Positions 26,668 through 34,460 of a stretch of DNA of 64,000 nt are shown here, one piece after another; positions within the stretch are counted from its first letter, which is position 1, and every line of letters begins with the position of its first letter. The notes beneath the pieces were generated by a model. The model saw nothing but the letters and a program-made list of their open reading frames with translations, was not told the origin of the DNA and did no database searches. The DNA comes from Anaerolineaceae bacterium UBA4890 (GTDB lineage Bacteria > Chloroflexota > Anaerolineae > Anaerolineales > Anaerolineaceae). The DNA is taken from positions 1 to 64,000 of the forward strand of contig DHCY01000022.1 of NCBI GenBank assembly GCA_002399085.1. The letters are read 5' to 3'. The position numbers and the translations under genes are program-made.

Positions 26668-27975
26668 CTACTCCTGATAATCTTCAAAAAACGACATCAA
26701 TTGCACAGGCAATGAACCCGTAATTCGCACGCCTTCTTCCACGTGCTCCAGCGTGTCAACATGCCCCTTCTCGTGGAACATCGACACCAACCGTCCAGCT
26801 TCGAAGGGGAGCAACACCGTAACCCGTTTAAAATTTTGAGTCACTCCTGCGGCTATAGACTCAATCAGCTCTGCAAAACCACTTCGATCTTTGGCACTGA
26901 TGAAAACAGCCGAGGGATCAGTTGATTTTTTCAGCTCTTGGAAATCCTCCGCGTCCAGAAGGTCAACTTTGTTATAAACGGTCAAAATCGGGATCTCGCC
27001 GGCACCTATTTCTTCCAGCGTTTCCAACACAGTCAGCCGCTGGGATTCAGCATTCTCATGCGAGCCATCAATCACATGCAGCAGCAAGTCAGCTTCCGCG
27101 ATTTCTTCCAAAGTTGCCCGAAACGCAGCCACCAGGTCGGTAGGCAGTTTTTGAATGAAACCAACCGTGTCTGTCAATAATACTGTCTCGCCGGTGGGCA
27201 ATTCAAGCTGCCTGGTAGTCGGGTCCAATGTGGCGAACAACTGGTCTGCCACGTAGATCCCGGCATCCGTCATTGCGTTCAGCAAGGTGGATTTGCCTGC
27301 GTTGGTATATCCAACCAGTGCGACAACCGGGATATTGGTCTTGCGGCGCTGCTGGCGATAGCGATTGCGATGTTGACGTACTTTTTCCAATTCGTCTTCC
27401 AGCTTGTCGATGCGTTTGTTGATCTCACGGCGGTCAACTTCAAGCTGTGTCTCACCCGGACCGCGCAGACCTACCCCACCTACGCTGCCGCTTCGTCCCG
27501 ATGCACCACCGGTTTGCCTGGCAAGATGCGTCCAGGCTCGTGTCAGGCGAGGCAGGCGATATTTGTATTGTGCCAACTCCACCTGGAGCATGCCCTCACG
27601 TGTGTCAGCGTGTTGGGCAAAAATATCCAGGATCAGGGCGGTTCTGTCCAGAATCTTGGTCTTGGTAGTAAATTCTTTTTCGAGTTCCCTTTGATGTCGG
27701 GGAGATAATTCATCGTCAAACAGGATGGTATCCGCGTCCAACTCTTCAGCAAGCAGTCTTAACTCTTCCAACTTGCCTTTGCCGATATAAGTACGTGAAT
27801 TTGGACTGGAAAGATTCTGGGTGATAGAACCAACCACTTCGATACCGGCAGTGTCCGCCAGCAATTCAAGCTCCTGTAAACTTTCATCCAGGGTCAAACC
27901 TTGGTGGGTATCCTTTCCGATACGGACACCCACCATGATTGCTTTTTCTTTCTGTTCTTCAGTAAATTGCATCAA
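26668..27975 (-). CDS. hflX: GTPase HflX
   Basis: A 435-residue ribosome-associated GTPase that splits stalled or heat-damaged 70S ribosomes. The N-terminal HflX domain ends in the glycine-rich GASGRSGSVGGVGLRGPGE-like linker before the G domain. G motifs are GYTNAGKS (G1), DTVGF (G3) and NKVD (G4). The ATG is 20 bases after the aminotransferase stop on the minus strand, so both genes probably share a message. Its end abuts a tandem repeat array. Confidence 0.94.
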   Translation of the reverse strand: MMQFTEEQKEKAIMVGVRIGKDTHQGLTLDESLQELELLADTAGIEVVGSITQNLSSPNSRTYIGKGKLEELRLLAEELDADTILFDDELSPRHQRELEKEFTTKTKILDRTALILDIFAQHADTREGMLQVELAQYKYRLPRLTRAWTHLARQTGGASGRSGSVGGVGLRGPGETQLEVDRREINKRIDKLEDELEKVRQHRNRYRQQRRKTNIPVVALVGYTNAGKSTLLNAMTDAGIYVADQLFATLDPTTRQLELPTGETVLLTDTVGFIQKLPTDLVAAFRATLEEIAEADLLLHVIDGSHENAESQRLTVLETLEEIGAGEIPILTVYNKVDLLDAEDFQELKKSTDPSAVFISAKDRSGFAELIESIAAGVTQNFKRVTVLLPFEAGRLVSMFHEKGHVDTLEHVEEGVRITGSLPVQLMSFFEDYQE

Positions 27976-27995
27976 CTATTGGTAAGCTCCAGTGC

Positions 27996-29168
27996 TTACT
28001 GTTTTTCGATCCAGGTTTTCATGCGCCCGATCGCCTCTTCGATCCGGTCAGTGGGGATCACAATCGAAATTCGGATGTAATCTTTCCCGCTTGGTCCGTA
28101 AACCACACCAGGTGTCATGCTGACTCCGGTATCGTTCAACAGATCGGCGCAGAATTTGACCGGGTCATTGAATTTTGGCGGCAACTTTGCCCACAAATAC
28201 AGGGCAGCTTTAGGCAGATCCACTTCAAAACCACATTCTTTGAGACCATTGTAGACAACATCGCGGCGTTTTTCATAGATCTTATTGCGTTCCACCAGCC
28301 ATGCCTGGTCGGCAGTGAGGGCAGCCTGACCGGCGTCCATGATGGGCATAAAGATCGATGAGTCAATCTGGCTCTTATAGTTCGCCAGCAAACGGATCGC
28401 TTCTTTGTTGCCAACTGCCATACCGATGCGCCAACCAGCCATGTTGTAGGTTTTTGAAAGCGAGTTAAATTCGACAGCAACGTCTTTTGCGCCATCAACT
28501 TCCATGATGCTGGGGGCTTCATAACCGTTAAAGCTTAGGTCGCTGTAAGGTGCGTCGTGAGCGATCAGGATGTCATATTTTTTGGCAAAGGCAACTGCTC
28601 TCTCAAAGAAAGACAGGTCTGCTACTGCCCCGGTCGGATTATTGGGGTAATTGAGCCACATGATCTTGGCTTTTTGGGCGATTTCTTCAGGGATGGCTTC
28701 GAAATCGACCAGGAAGTCGTTCTCTTTGAGCAAGGGCATAAAGTGAAAATTCGCGTCAGACAGTTGCGCGCCTGCCAGGTAGACAGGGTAATAAGGGTCG
28801 GGCAGCAATACCCAATCCCCCGGATTAAGCAGGGTGTGATTGAGGTTGAAGAGACCTTCTTTAGAGCCGATCAGGGCAAGGGCTTCGGTCTTGGGGTCAA
28901 TATCGACATCAAAGCGGCGCTTGTAATAGGTGGCAACGGCTTTGAGGAAGCCAGGAGAGCCACCAGCTGGTGAGTAGCCGTGTTTTTTGGGATTCTTCGC
29001 CGATTCGATCAGTGCATCAATGATGAAACTGGCAGGTGGAAGATCGGGTGAGCCCATATCCAGGCGGATTACATCTACGCCCTTTTCCTGGAGATCCGCG
29101 ATGACGGATTTCAATCCGGCAAAGAAATAAGGTTTCAAATTAGCCACAGTTTTGGATGGTTGTTTCAT
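27996..29168 (-). CDS. Class I/II aminotransferase, DapL-like
   Basis: A 390-residue PLP enzyme of fold type I. Recognisable: GSPDLPP near the N-terminus, the PDPYYPVY segment, NYPNNPTGAVA, HDAPYSDL and SLSKTYNMAGWRIG with the PLP-binding Lys. The closest families by eye are LL-diaminopimelate aminotransferase and the alanine/aspartate aminotransferases annotated beside it. The LL-DAP reaction would supply lysine and cell-wall precursor, but the substrate cannot be fixed from sequence. Expressed with hflX. GGAG lies before the ATG at a distance of about 11 bases. Confidence 0.8.
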   Translation of the reverse strand: MKQPSKTVANLKPYFFAGLKSVIADLQEKGVDVIRLDMGSPDLPPASFIIDALIESAKNPKKHGYSPAGGSPGFLKAVATYYKRRFDVDIDPKTEALALIGSKEGLFNLNHTLLNPGDWVLLPDPYYPVYLAGAQLSDANFHFMPLLKENDFLVDFEAIPEEIAQKAKIMWLNYPNNPTGAVADLSFFERAVAFAKKYDILIAHDAPYSDLSFNGYEAPSIMEVDGAKDVAVEFNSLSKTYNMAGWRIGMAVGNKEAIRLLANYKSQIDSSIFMPIMDAGQAALTADQAWLVERNKIYEKRRDVVYNGLKECGFEVDLPKAALYLWAKLPPKFNDPVKFCADLLNDTGVSMTPGVVYGPSGKDYIRISIVIPTDRIEEAIGRMKTWIEKQ

Positions 29169-29486
29169 AACAGGTGGAAAGTATTCTCCTTTTTTCTTTG
29201 TATTATAAGCGAGGAGTGAGGTTTTTTGTCGACTTGGGTGAAATGGTATCTGTAATTCTAATTATGCGTGTCATCCTGAGGAACAAAGGATCTTGGGTTT
29301 TCACCTGGTATAAGGGCAGATTCGCTAAAGCGAAAAAGGATGGACAGCGTCGGTGAAATCGTGTTCTCGGTCAGGAGACCGGCACAATCAACCCGACGAC
29401 CTGACAAAAATAGAATCACATTTTTCTTCAGGTATAATTCTTGCATTAGGGCTGATCCCGCTTCCGCAGCCTTGCTGATTGAGGGC
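29169..29486. repeat. Intergenic mosaic of repeat words upstream of rpoN
   Basis: 318 bases without a gene of its own. 29266-29300 carries a GTCATCCTGAGGAACAAAGG-type repeat, inverted relative to the sequence at 26566-26600. It is followed by small hairpins TTCGCT/AGCGAA (about 29322-29335) and CGGTC/GACCG (about 29369-29382). An open frame running through it into rpoN encodes repeat-derived sequence and is not used as the rpoN start. Confidence 0.6.
29430..29445 (+). promoter_or_regulatory. Candidate rpoN promoter: overlapping sigma-54-like and sigma-70-like elements
   Basis: GG (29431-29432) and GC (29443-29444) are exactly 10 bases apart and TTGCA matches the -12 half of a sigma-54 promoter; the -24 half is weak (AGGTATA). 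TATAAT at 29433-29438 inside it is also a perfect -10 box for the housekeeping factor, though no good -35 is seen. It may allow autoregulation. Confidence 0.4.
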
Positions 29487-30893
29487 ATGATGTTACAAAA
29501 TCAATGGCAACAGACCACCACTCACACTTCCGCTCACCTGGCGCAAACCATGGCGCTGCTCAGCCTGACCGCTGCCGAGTTGCAGCAAAAAATTGATTCG
29601 GAACTGGCTAATAACCCCGCGCTCGAGCTGGTCGAAGAACGCCGCTGCCCAATGTGCAAGCGCTTGCTTCCACCCTCTGGTGCCTGCCCGATTTGCAGCC
29701 AACCCAAATCTGAAGATTCTGATGAAGCGATCGTCTTTATCTCGCCCCGGGAAGATTTTTTCACCGGCAGCGGCATAGCAACAGGCGAGGTTCCAGACGA
29801 ACCTTTCGCGTCTGAAATGATCGATCTGCCAACTTATGTGCTCAAACAAGCTGCGGCGGACCTGCGAGTGGAAGACCGACTGATCGCTGCCTATATCCTC
29901 AACCAATTGGATGAAGATGGCTTTCTAACTGTTACTCCGATCGAAGTCGCCCGCTATCACCATCGCCTTCCCAGCGAAATTGAGGAGATCATCGAACTAC
30001 TAAAACGCTGCGATCCCGTGGGTGTGTGTTCTGCCAACCCGGCTGAAGCAATGCTCGCCCAGGTGGAGAGCTTGGAAGAGAGCGGCGAAATCCCTGCTTT
30101 GACTCGTGAAGTGATCCAGAGTTTTTTATCCAAACTCAGCCAGCATCATTTCGGCGATATTGCCCGCGCCCTAAAAACAAACACGCAACAAATTCAGCTT
30201 GTCTCCAATTTCATTAGTGAAAACCTCAATCCATTCCCAGCCCGCGCTCATTGGGGTGATGTGCGCAATCCGAATGTGAGCGGCTCAGAAGCCTTCCACC
30301 AACCCGATGTCCTCATCTATTATCTCAACGACACCCCCGGTAACCCATTGGTGGTTGAGATCATTTTGCCTGTTCGGGGCACGTTGAAAGTCAACCAGTT
30401 ATTTAAAGATTCGCTCAAAACCGTCGATGAGGAACATGCCGCCGACTGGAAAGAGGATATCGAGAAAGCTTCGCTGCTAATCAAATGTATTCAACAGCGT
30501 ACGAATGCGATGAAGCTGCTGCTCGAGCAGTTGGTTGTCCTTCAAAAGGATTACATCGTTAGCGGAGATAAGCACATGGTTCCTCTGACGCGTGCCAAAA
30601 TTGCCGAAGAACTTGGTTTACACGAATCGACTATTTCTCGAGCTGTTTCTGGCAAGACCATCCAGCTCCCCAACAAGAAAATTGTTCCTATGGCAATTTT
30701 CTTCGACCGCAGTCTATCACTCAGAACCATTATCAAAGAAATGATCGAGCAGGAAGATCAGCCGCTCAGTGATTCCGAGATAAAAGAGAGGCTCGAAGAA
30801 GACGGCATTTCGATCGCGCGCAGAACCGTTGCCAAGTATCGCTCCATGGAAGGCATTCTGCCCGCCCATTTACGCTCCAAGCCCAAAAACTAA
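29487..30893 (+). CDS. rpoN: RNA polymerase sigma-54 factor with zinc-ribbon insertion
   Basis: A 468-residue sigma-54 that recognises -24/-12 promoters and needs an AAA+ activator. Region I (about 16-50) contains LAQTMALLSLTAAELQ; the RpoN box near the C-terminus reads ARRTVAKYRS. Between region I and the core-binding domain there are two CxxC pairs (C54, C57, C67, C70), a likely zinc ribbon not found in standard RpoN. The start at 29487 is chosen because GAGGG lies upstream and the family N-terminus follows; a second Met comes next. The histidine kinase and activator genes follow 12 and 12 bases downstream, forming a complete sigma-54 control unit. Confidence 0.9.
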   Translation: MMLQNQWQQTTTHTSAHLAQTMALLSLTAAELQQKIDSELANNPALELVEERRCPMCKRLLPPSGACPICSQPKSEDSDEAIVFISPREDFFTGSGIATGEVPDEPFASEMIDLPTYVLKQAAADLRVEDRLIAAYILNQLDEDGFLTVTPIEVARYHHRLPSEIEEIIELLKRCDPVGVCSANPAEAMLAQVESLEESGEIPALTREVIQSFLSKLSQHHFGDIARALKTNTQQIQLVSNFISENLNPFPARAHWGDVRNPNVSGSEAFHQPDVLIYYLNDTPGNPLVVEIILPVRGTLKVNQLFKDSLKTVDEEHAADWKEDIEKASLLIKCIQQRTNAMKLLLEQLVVLQKDYIVSGDKHMVPLTRAKIAEELGLHESTISRAVSGKTIQLPNKKIVPMAIFFDRSLSLRTIIKEMIEQEDQPLSDSEIKERLEEDGISIARRTVAKYRSMEGILPAHLRSKPKN

Positions 30894-30905
30894 GCAGGCT
30901 CAGCA

Positions 30906-32843
30906 GTGGACCGATCAACCCCAGGCAGTTCGAACGACTCCCCGCTTACAGGCGATCTGCAGATCTTGAGCCAATCTGCGCTGCTGGATCTCATCGGTGA
31001 TCCCGCCGTAGTCTATCTACGCTCTAAAGACAGACTTGTCCTGGCAAATCAGCCGTTCTTAGATTTGAGCGGCTATTCAAAAAATGAACTGGAACAACTC
31101 AAGCTCTCGGCATTGATCCCGGAAGAGCCTGATACCAACCCCAGTCCCACCGAAGCCAGGCAAATTACTATGCAAATCGCAAGCGGTGAATTGTTGTCTG
31201 TTCTCATGAGAGTACACTCTCTCAGCCCCACCAACCAGGTGGTTGTCCTGGTTTTTTCAGCAATCCTGCAGGAAAACCTGATCAGGCAAGACCTGCTTGA
31301 CCAGGAATATCGTTATGACAACCTCAAGTTGCTGACCGAACTGGCAGAACAGCCGACGGTGCCTGCGCTTTACCAACTGGCAGCCTCAATCATCGCCAAA
31401 ACCTGCAAAACCGATTTCGTGTTGGTCTATCGACGCAGCGGCGATACCCTCAGCCTTGCCCAGGAGCAAAATTCAGAAATTACTCAATATTTTCCTGAAA
31501 CCGTAAAGGTACATGAACTGGTTAAATTGGATTCAACCGTCCTATGGCGTGAAGGCAAGCCGACGCTCTCTTCCTTTGAAGAACTCAGCCAGGAACTTGA
31601 AGCCAGTTACCTGTTCAGCATTCCCCTGAAGGTCAACAACAAACTGAGTGGGCTTATCCTGGCAGGCGGTTTTGGGCTTGTTCCCGATAATGAAACCCTC
31701 CGTTACCTGAACCTGCTTGGTACTCACACCAGCTCAGCGCTAAAACACCTTTCAACGCTGGAGCAGGCTGGCACAACCATGCGTAATATCCGCAAATTGG
31801 CACGCATACAACAGGCTGTCAGCGATAACCTGGACGAAGGCGTGATCGTGCTCAGCCCCGACCTGCGCATCACTGAGCTCAACCCTGCTGCTGAATCGAT
31901 GCTGGGCTATGCCAGTAACGAGGTTTTCCAGCAGCAGGCTGAGATGGTTTTGATTGGCAATGAAACCCTGCAGACACTTTACAAAAATGCCCAGCAAGGC
32001 AATCCAACCCTGGTTGGTCATAATCTCAATCTGAACACCCGCCTGGGCGCCAGTTTTCCAGCACAGGTTTTGTGCCTGCCAGTAAAAGAAGATGGGGTTG
32101 TTCGCAGCATCGTTTTGATCCTGCGGGATTTGAGTCAGAGCGAAAAAATCCGTGCCCATTCCCAACTCCTTGAACAGCGCGCCTTCCTGGGCGAAGTGAC
32201 CGCGATTTTTGCACACGAAGTCAAAAACCCGATCAACAGTATCGCCACCGGTTTGCAACTGCTGGGTCTTCGTATGGCACCTGATGCACCCTATGCCGGG
32301 CTTGTTGAGCGCTTGCAAAACGACTGTTCGCGCCTGACGCACCTGGTAAAGTCAACGCTCACTTTCTCGAAACCAGTTGAATACCAGATTCAGCCAGTGG
32401 ACCTGACCTACCTCATTCCGGCGATCCTCGAAAAATGGGATCCGCGCATGAAGAAATTACGCATCACCTACAATTTCTCAGCGCCAAAAGAGCGGCTGTT
32501 GGTCAAAGCCGACCCGCGGGCGATCGAACAAGTCTTTGTAAACCTGATCAGTAATTCAATAGAAGCCATGGATGAACGTGGAGGTAGCCTGAATATCAAG
32601 CTGCTGGAGGCTTCACCGCAGATTATCCCGCCACAATGTGAGATAATCATCGCTGACACTGGACCTGGCATTCCGGATGACGTGGTCGAGCACATTTTTG
32701 AGCCTTTCCTGACCACCAAATCAAGCGGAACCGGGCTCGGTTTGGCTATCACCAGGCGTATTGTCACTGCTCATGAAGGTAACATTTACGTTGAAACTGT
32801 TCCAGGAGGCAGTGTGTTCCACGTTCTGCTCCCCAGGGCATAA
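30906..32843 (+). CDS. PAS-GAF sensor histidine kinase, NtrB-like
   Basis: A 645-residue soluble sensor kinase without membrane segments. Order: PAS (about 20-130), GAF (about 155-290), second PAS (about 310-415), dimerisation/phosphoacceptor domain with AHEVKNP (H437), and the ATPase domain with NLISNSIEA (N box), DTGPGIP (G1) and GTGLGLAI (G2). The start is GTG at 30906 with GCAGGCT-type spacing after rpoN. It likely phosphorylates the activator encoded next. Because the sensor is cytosolic, the signal is probably redox, metabolite or gas; no haem or flavin ligand can be picked out by eye. Confidence 0.88.
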   Translation: MDRSTPGSSNDSPLTGDLQILSQSALLDLIGDPAVVYLRSKDRLVLANQPFLDLSGYSKNELEQLKLSALIPEEPDTNPSPTEARQITMQIASGELLSVLMRVHSLSPTNQVVVLVFSAILQENLIRQDLLDQEYRYDNLKLLTELAEQPTVPALYQLAASIIAKTCKTDFVLVYRRSGDTLSLAQEQNSEITQYFPETVKVHELVKLDSTVLWREGKPTLSSFEELSQELEASYLFSIPLKVNNKLSGLILAGGFGLVPDNETLRYLNLLGTHTSSALKHLSTLEQAGTTMRNIRKLARIQQAVSDNLDEGVIVLSPDLRITELNPAAESMLGYASNEVFQQQAEMVLIGNETLQTLYKNAQQGNPTLVGHNLNLNTRLGASFPAQVLCLPVKEDGVVRSIVLILRDLSQSEKIRAHSQLLEQRAFLGEVTAIFAHEVKNPINSIATGLQLLGLRMAPDAPYAGLVERLQNDCSRLTHLVKSTLTFSKPVEYQIQPVDLTYLIPAILEKWDPRMKKLRITYNFSAPKERLLVKADPRAIEQVFVNLISNSIEAMDERGGSLNIKLLEASPQIIPPQCEIIIADTGPGIPDDVVEHIFEPFLTTKSSGTGLGLAITRRIVTAHEGNIYVETVPGGSVFHVLLPRA

Positions 32844-32855
32844 GAAGGGATTTTA

Positions 32856-34058
32856 ATGACAGCATCCATTTTAGTAGTAGACGATGAAGAAACCGCCCGC
32901 ATGGTGGTTTCGGAGTTCTTGAGGACCAAAAGTTACGAGGTCCAGGAAGCCGGCACTTTAGCCGAAGCTCGCACGATTCTCAGCCAGGATGGCACCGATA
33001 TCATCATCCTTGATGTTCGTCTGCCCGATGGTTACGGACCGCATTTGCTGGGTGAGACTGCCCGGCTGCCCCGAAGACCCCAGGTGATCATCGTCACGGC
33101 TCATGGTGAGGTAGGCATGGCCGTCGAAGCCATGAAGAATGGTGCCCAGGATTTCATGGAAAAACCGCTGGACTTGCTTGAGCTGGAAAAATCGGTTAAA
33201 CGCGCTTCAGAAATGGTCGCTATGCGCCGCGAGCTGAACCATCTGCGCGGAAAAGCCAGCCTGGATAAGTTCATCGTCGGCAAGACACCACAGATGAAAG
33301 CGATCGTCGAACTGGCACACCGGGCAGCAGAAGCATCTGTGTCTTCACTCATCACTGGTCCGACTGGAACCGGCAAAGAAGTCCTCGCCCGTTACATTCA
33401 TGAAAGCGGTCCAAGGTCAAATAAACCTTTCATTGACGTCAATTGCCCTGCAATTCAGTCCACCATGTTCGAATCGGAGCTTTTTGGTCACGAAGCCGGT
33501 TCCTTCACCGGCGCCACTCATCGACGCAACGGTTTAATGGAAATCGCCGATGATGGTGTGCTTTTCCTGGACGAAATTTCTTCAATGCCCATGGATCTGC
33601 AGGCAAAATTCCTGCGCGCGCTGGAAGAACGCTCCTTCCGCCGGGTTGGCGGCACTGCCCTGATCAACGTCGATGTTCAGGTGGTGGCGGCATCCAACCG
33701 CAACCTGAAGGAAATGATCGCAAAACATGAATTTCGTGAAGATCTCTATTACCGTCTCAAAGTGGTTGATCTGGACCTGCCCTCTTTGGCTGAAAGAAAA
33801 GTAGATATCCCTGACCTGGTCGGCTACTTTTTACAGCAATACAACATGAGCATGGGTAAAAATATCCTCGATGTCACCCCGAAAGCCATGGAAGCGCTGG
33901 TCAATTACAACTGGCCTGGCAATATCCGCGAACTGCGTAATGCACTTGAACGCGCCGTTTTGCTCTGTGATGAAGCCGCCATCGACATCGGTCACCTACC
34001 TCTAGATATCACCAGTCCTGTCCTTAAAACCGGTCAACAGCCGCTACCTCTGGCATAG
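32856..34058 (+). CDS. Sigma-54 activator (NtrC family) without a DNA-binding domain
   Basis: A 400-residue response regulator. Receiver domain 1-120 with acidic pocket D9/D10 and phospho-acceptor D53; AAA+ domain (about 140-380) with Walker A GPTGTGKE, the sigma-54-contacting loop GSFTGA (215-220; usual form GAFTGA), Walker B LFLDEIS and the R-finger region. After NIRELRNALERAVLL only about 30 residues remain, so the C-terminal Fis-type helix-turn-helix is missing. This is not obviously a truncation: the frame ends cleanly and a promoter/hairpin follows. It must act from solution or through a partner, as proposed for FlgR and CtcC. The stop codon lies inside the downstream sigma-54 promoter. 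Confidence 0.88.
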   Translation: MTASILVVDDEETARMVVSEFLRTKSYEVQEAGTLAEARTILSQDGTDIIILDVRLPDGYGPHLLGETARLPRRPQVIIVTAHGEVGMAVEAMKNGAQDFMEKPLDLLELEKSVKRASEMVAMRRELNHLRGKASLDKFIVGKTPQMKAIVELAHRAAEASVSSLITGPTGTGKEVLARYIHESGPRSNKPFIDVNCPAIQSTMFESELFGHEAGSFTGATHRRNGLMEIADDGVLFLDEISSMPMDLQAKFLRALEERSFRRVGGTALINVDVQVVAASNRNLKEMIAKHEFREDLYYRLKVVDLDLPSLAERKVDIPDLVGYFLQQYNMSMGKNILDVTPKAMEALVNYNWPGNIRELRNALERAVLLCDEAAIDIGHLPLDITSPVLKTGQQPLPLA

Positions 34059-34066
34059 GAGTTGCA
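34051..34066 (+). promoter_or_regulatory. Sigma-54 (-24/-12) promoter
   Basis: TGGCATA (34051-34057), four bases, then TTGCA (34062-34066). The GG and GC are separated by exactly 10 bases, matching TGGCACG-N4-TTGCW at nearly all conserved positions. The predicted start is at about 34077. It overlaps the stop codon of the sigma-54 activator gene and would drive 34104-42541. Confidence 0.75.
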
Positions 34067-34070
34067 CCAT

Positions 34071-34103
34071 AACCTCCAACAGATATCTGTATGGAGGTTT
34101 TTT
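34071..34103 (+). promoter_or_regulatory. Hairpin that can hide the Shine-Dalgarno site, followed by six Ts
   Basis: AACCTCCA (34071-34078) pairs with TGGAGGTT (34092-34099); inside, ACAG (34079-34082) pairs with CTGT (34087-34090) over an ATAT loop, with one bulged A at 34091. The T run 34098-34103 makes it a terminator-like structure for read-through transcripts. GGAGG (34093-34097), six bases from the ATG at 34104, is the ribosome site and lies in the 3' arm. A transcript starting near 34077 would lack the 5' arm. Confidence 0.75.
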
Positions 34104-34436
34104 ATGTTTGATAGCGGAAGTCAAATTGTAGTAATTGTCTCGGTGGTTTTGTTCGCGATGGGCATCGTCTGCCTTGTTTTGAGCGTTTTCATCCTGGCAA
34201 AACAAGCTATGAATCGTAACATTCAAACCATTGCTGATGCAACCACCAAACTGGCAGACAAGGGTATCACCGACGGCGTCTCAGGGTTGGTTGGTAACGC
34301 CTCATTGCTGATTGGTTCCTTAAATGATCTGGCTAAATCCAATACCGGGATCGGGATTTTTCTCGTGTTTCTCAGCCTGGTCCTGTTCGCAGCAGCCTAC
34401 TATTTCATAAAACCCTTTACCGGGATGATGCCTTAA
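34104..34436 (+). CDS. Small two-helix membrane protein
   Basis: 110 residues with two hydrophobic helices (about 8-32 and 82-103) joined by a polar segment of about 50 residues that repeats Asn, Thr and Ser with Leu/Ile. The start at 34104 is set by GGAGG six bases upstream. I do not recognise a family. Size and layout recall holins or small channel subunits, and it lies in the same transcript as a caspase-fold protease, so a pore role is possible but unproven. It is the first gene after the sigma-54 promoter. Confidence 0.6.
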   Translation: MFDSGSQIVVIVSVVLFAMGIVCLVLSVFILAKQAMNRNIQTIADATTKLADKGITDGVSGLVGNASLLIGSLNDLAKSNTGIGIFLVFLSLVLFAAAYYFIKPFTGMMP

Positions 34437-34460
34437 TTCTGCAGGGCAAAAGGAGGCACG

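Noticed and set aside
26509..26715. Small reading frames over the 12-base tandem repeat
   Set aside because: They only translate the repeat and the rpmF terminator; no ribosome site fits.
29340..29486. Longer rpoN start
   Set aside because: The extra 49 codons are repeat-derived sequence with hairpins and precede the family N-terminus.
34062..34103. TTG start for the small membrane protein
   Set aside because: It would translate the hairpin and has no properly spaced ribosome site; the ATG at 34104 has GGAGG six bases upstream.
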